From: Phaeosaccion multiseriatum
Taxonomy: Eukaryota > Ochrophyta, other classes
Direction of reading: 5' to 3'
Assembly (NCBI GenBank): GCA_965112735.1
Contig: OZ218950.1
Span: forward strand, 248,001-312,000
DNA: 64,000 nucleotides
A model generated the notes under the pieces. It made no database searches. It was not told the origin of the DNA and saw nothing but the letters and a program-made list of their open reading frames with translations. Numbering within the stretch: the stretch's first letter is position 1; every line of letters starts with the position of its first letter. This document shows, piece after piece, positions 61,627 through 64,000 of the stretch. The position numbers and the translations under genes are program-made.

Positions 61627-63878
61627 AGAGTGAGGGTGAGAGTGGGGGTGAGAGTGGGGGTGAGAGGTGGGGGTGAGAGTGGGGGTGAGGGGTACCCCTC
61701 TGATGAATGCTCACCTTAAGTTTGTCAGAGAGATAGTGCCGCCCGCGAAGCTCGAACTGACTGCTGCCCAGGCCTGTCAGTACGGAGGGTCGTTGAGGCG
61801 GATGGCAGTGGAGGTATGGCAGTGGATGAAGAAGGGCGGGGGGGGGGGGGGGGGGGAGATGGCAGTGGAGGGAGGAGTCGTGGGGATGGCAGTGAATGGA
61901 GGGTGGGGGAAGGGGTGGGGTTGTTGGAGGGAGAAGGTGGGGGGTAGCACCACAACATCGCCCACAGGGAAGTGGAAAGGCAACAAAGGCGGGCTGCATC
62001 ACCAACTGCTGCAGCTGGAGACAAGCTCTTGCCCCCTACTAGATATGAACCCTCCACACATCCACCCATCCACCCATCTATCCACACGCACACACACATG
62101 CACACACCTGCATCCTCTACGTGGTCCCACAGCTCCGGACGCAGCCTGGGCATCCCCGGTGGGCCCCCTGGGGTCCCCCCTGGGAAAAGGCCACTCCCTC
62201 CAGGGGAAAGGCTGAAAGACGAAGTGGCCCGGATCGAAGCCGCGGAGGACATTGAGCCCGTCCCGCGCCTATACGGATTAAGTTTGAGTTTCAGTTGTTA
62301 GGTTGGTTCGCCATTCAGTTTCTAAGATTCAAGTGCGATGAAAGGAAGGCGGTCAGTCACCATTTCAGATTGAGACAACGAGCAGGAAGAAGCCTTCGAA
62401 CCTCTCCCTCCCTACCTCCCTCCCTCCCTCCCTCCCCTCCTTCCCCCCATCCACTGCCATCCCTCCCTCACCGATGGCCTTGTCTGGGCCTCTCGTACAG
62501 CGGCTCCGGCGTCCGCTCCCCCCACTGCAGCCGGTCCACCCTTATCGTCCCCAGCACCTCCTCGGGTAGCTCCTCCTCAGAAGCGGCCTCCAAGAGGAAA
62601 CCTTCGCGGGGGATGGCAGTGGATGAGATTGAGGGAGGAGGGAGAGAGAGAAGGAGGGAGGAAGGAGGGAGGGAGGGAGGGAGGGAGGGAGGGAGGGAGG
62701 GAGGGGGGTGGGTGGGAGAGAGCAAATAAACTGACTGAAAATGGGGGGGTGGCAGTAGATGGGACAACTTCATCGATACATATCGTACCTTCGACATGAT
62801 ACATCGACATCGATACATCGATAAATAATTCCTTCGACTTATCACCCTCCCCCGAACCATGACGTAGCACAGCAGCATACGGAACATTACGTAGGCACGT
62901 ACCTAAGTCCAACACCATGTCCTCTGTGTGTGGAAGCACCTTGCCCACCACTGCCTCGGCCCACACCGAGGCCGTCAGGTCCACACACGTCTCCATGTAG
63001 CACAAGCCTCGGAAGTGTCGCAGAGGGATGTGCTGCCCGACACGCTTGGGGCCTCCGCTGTCTGCGGCGGTGCGTGCCGCCCAGTGGCCTTGAGCTACCT
63101 TGGAGATGACCTTTGGGATGGGATTGAGAGAGATATTGAAAGGGGGGGGAGGGAGGGAGGGAGGAAGAGAGAGAGCGAGAGCGAGAGAAAGAGGGAGAGA
63201 TATGAGATACATGTATACAATACGAGAGAGGTATGAGAGAGAGAAGGGAGAGAGAACATGCGAGAAAGAGAAACAGAGAGAGAAGAGAGAGAGAAAGAGA
63301 GAGAAGAGAGAAGGGAGAGACCGAGGGAGAGAAGTGATAGAGGAACGAAGCGAGAGAGAGGCAATCCACAGAGACGGCAGCAGAGAGGGTTAGTCAGCTG
63401 CATGGCAAAGGAGTCACGCCATGCACGTCCTGAATGAACTGAAACGGACATGCAAACGAAAATGAAAACTGGCGACACCGACCTTGAGTCGCTGATTGCG
63501 AAAGTCCGTCTTCCCGAGGGGGGCATCCCCCGACCACCATGCGACCCCCTCGGGAAGGGCTGAGTGGACAGGGAGGCTGCAGTAGCGCAGCAGGAGAGAG
63601 ACGAACTTGTCGCTACCGCTCTCATGCTCTCTGTCCGTCTCTCTGTCTGTCTGTCGCTGTCTCTGTCTGTGGCTGGAGCTGTGGTTCCTAACGCTAGTGC
63701 TGTCCAAGCCGCTGGTCTGGACACCTCTGTCTCCTGCGCCTGCACCTGTGGGGGGGTGGTGGTTCGGGGGGCCTGCTGAAGCGGATGCTGCTGTATCACC
63801 AACTGCTGGTGCTGCTGCTGCTGCTGCTGCTGCTGCCTCATGGCTTGAATCTGAGGCCTCCTCTCTTGTCATGGGGGT
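56249..63878 (-). CDS. Protein with three tandem EDR2-C (DUF1336) domains, N-terminal part outside window
   Basis: Twelve exons, minus strand: 63878-63483, 63110-62903, 62601-62472, 62268-62108, 61773-61715, 61232-60066, 59214-59112, 58741-58567, 58235-57533, 57343-57215, 56942-56817, 56338-56249. All phases agree, giving about 1148 aa. The EDR2 C-terminal domain occurs in plant EDR2 and related proteins near lipid-binding domains. Copy 1 (partial): FRNQRLKVISKVAQGHW, LRHFRGLCYMETCVDL, MVLDLG, EEELPEEVLGTIRV. Copy 2: FELRGRHYLSDKLKVRNPYA, VNFQMEGK, ERLKLIPTIVEGSWLAK, LRYFRGQGYLEVDVCIGSS, ADELPEQLLGAVRL. Copy 3: FSLRGEYYMMDRVKAAS, ANYQIPGKPCLSFV, RFKVCPRVIDGPWVVKRAVG, RYFRGDCYVETDVDVASS, GELPERVVGVCRI. 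Each has the order RG-x-x-Y, N-[FY]-Q, F(K/R)x(R)-(L/F)K, YFRG and ELPE. Gly-, Asp- and Ser-rich inserts interrupt copies 2 and 3. Three copies in one chain is unusual. Confidence 0.88.
57128..57146 (-). repeat. Dispersed element, intron copy with a diverged neighbour
   Basis: GTTGTATCACCAACTGCAG, preceded at 57095-57118 by a diverged copy GCTACTGTGACACCAACTAC. Confidence 0.8.
58915..59100 (+). repeat. (CTGA)n and related repeats in intron
   Basis: CTGA repeats, then ATTGAGGACGG and CAGGCACTGATTG repeats, fill the intron between exons 7 and 8 of the EDR2-domain gene. On the coding strand they read TCAG. Confidence 0.85.
59378..59510 (+). repeat. (CAGA)n/(TAGA)n microsatellite in intron
   Basis: CAGACAGATAGA-type repeats lie in intron 6 of the EDR2-domain gene. 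The same intron has (ATCCTCGTC)n at about 59560-59620 and CAATCAGTC-type repeats at 59695-59820. Confidence 0.9.
60500..60516 (+). repeat. Dispersed element, partial coding copy in the EDR2-domain gene
   Basis: GTTGGTGATACGCACTG; the coding strand reads SAYHQRE, like the YHQ frame seen in the YeeE-family gene. Confidence 0.7.
60920..61040 (+). repeat. (CCT)n trinucleotide repeat encoding poly-Gly in the EDR2-domain protein
   Basis: The array stays in frame on the minus strand and inserts about 40 glycines between two conserved segments of EDR2-C copy 2. Confidence 0.95.
61251..61690 (+). repeat. (GGGTGA)n hexanucleotide array, about 440 bp
   Basis: GAGGGT repeats with GGGGTGGAG variants fill the intron between exons 5 and 6 of the EDR2-domain gene. 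The plus strand is a dense run of G-triplets. Confidence 0.95.
61994..62011 (-). repeat. Dispersed element, intron copy
   Basis: CTGCATCACCAACTGCTG in intron 4 of the EDR2-domain gene, one base shorter than the consensus. Confidence 0.8.
63788..63807 (-). repeat. Dispersed 20-bp element, exact inverted coding copy
   Basis: Exact reverse complement of the consensus, next to (CTG)n. The coding (minus) strand reads PAVGDTAAS, the same frame as the 20066 copy in the kinesin. Confidence 0.9.
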
Positions 63879-64000
63879 CTGCGGAGGAGGAGGAGTGAGT
63901 GAGAGAGTGAGTGAGAGAGTGAGTGAGTGAGTGAGTGAGAAGAGAGAGTGAGGGAGAAGAGAGGAGTGAGGGGGAGGGAGGGAGAGAATGTTCAGCCCCT

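Noticed and set aside
61251-61690. Possible interstitial telomere repeat
   Set aside because: The GGGTGA unit differs from known TTAGGG/TTTAGGG types and lies within an intron.

Overview
The window is nuclear DNA of a photosynthetic eukaryote with a red-lineage complex plastid. An ochrophyte (heterokont) alga is the best fit; a chromerid or other chlorophyll-c alga cannot be excluded. Three proteins support this. A fucoxanthin-chlorophyll-binding-type antenna protein, a START-domain protein and a dehydroquinase/shikimate dehydrogenase fusion each begin with a signal peptide ending in an A-x-A-F cleavage motif (ASAF, AHAF, AYAF). The DNA is GC-rich. Most genes are cut into many short exons by introns that consist largely of simple repeats, so the longest open frames (poly-LPPS, SQSV, THTH, poly-V, poly-L) are repeat artefacts and not genes. 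I rebuilt the exons by hand from splice sites, codon phase and protein-family motifs. Nearly all junctions keep frame.

Layout: (1) 120-1000 (+), 3' end of a gene for a possible PsbP-like protein. (2) 2011-8948 (-), plastid-targeted 3-dehydroquinate dehydratase/shikimate dehydrogenase fusion with a long GPPYGAA-rich region and an unassigned domain. (3) 9276-27593 (+), a giant kinesin of about 3133 aa: C2-like N-terminus, coiled coil with five tandemly duplicated exon pairs, internal kinesin-3-like motor, FHA domain. (4) 29147-31421 (-), 3-ketodihydrosphingosine reductase. (5) 31602-34670 (+), ROK-family sugar kinase. (6) 34717-35905 (+), C-terminal half of an aldo/keto reductase. (7) 36194-36847 (-), FCP/LHC antenna protein. 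(8) 37090-38247 (+), plastid START-like lipid-binding protein. (9) 39614-41784 (-), PEX11-like peroxisomal protein. (10) 41951-44346 (+), unknown membrane protein. (11) 45050-45442 (+), doubtful repeat-encoded ORF. (12) 45665-48196 (-), YeeE/YedE-family sulfur (thiosulfate-type) transporter. (13) 48413-54547 (+), CoA-disulfide reductase fused to rhodanese. (14) 56249-63878 (-, continuing past the window), a protein with three EDR2-C (DUF1336) domains.

The genes are arranged mostly as head-to-head pairs sharing short (about 165-330 bp) intergenic regions: 2/3, 4/5, 7/8, 9/10 and 12/13. Convergent tails are mostly separated by 1-1.7 kb of repeat-rich DNA. Two pairs make functional sense: antenna protein with plastid lipid-binding protein, and sulfur transporter with sulfane-sulfur reductase/rhodanese. 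The second pair looks like a small sulfur-assimilation module of prokaryotic ancestry that has acquired introns.

Three DNA-level patterns stand out. A roughly 20-bp element (core AGCAGTTGGTGATACAGCAG) recurs at more than a dozen sites, in coding and intron DNA, in both orientations and in several reading frames. Many intron repeats look like reiterated splicing signals (GTGA at donors, CTGA/CTCA like branch sites, CCCT like polypyrimidine tracts). A 10-bp motif (TGCCATCCAC) is also dispersed and locally amplified. No tRNA, rRNA, CRISPR array or transposase gene was recognised.
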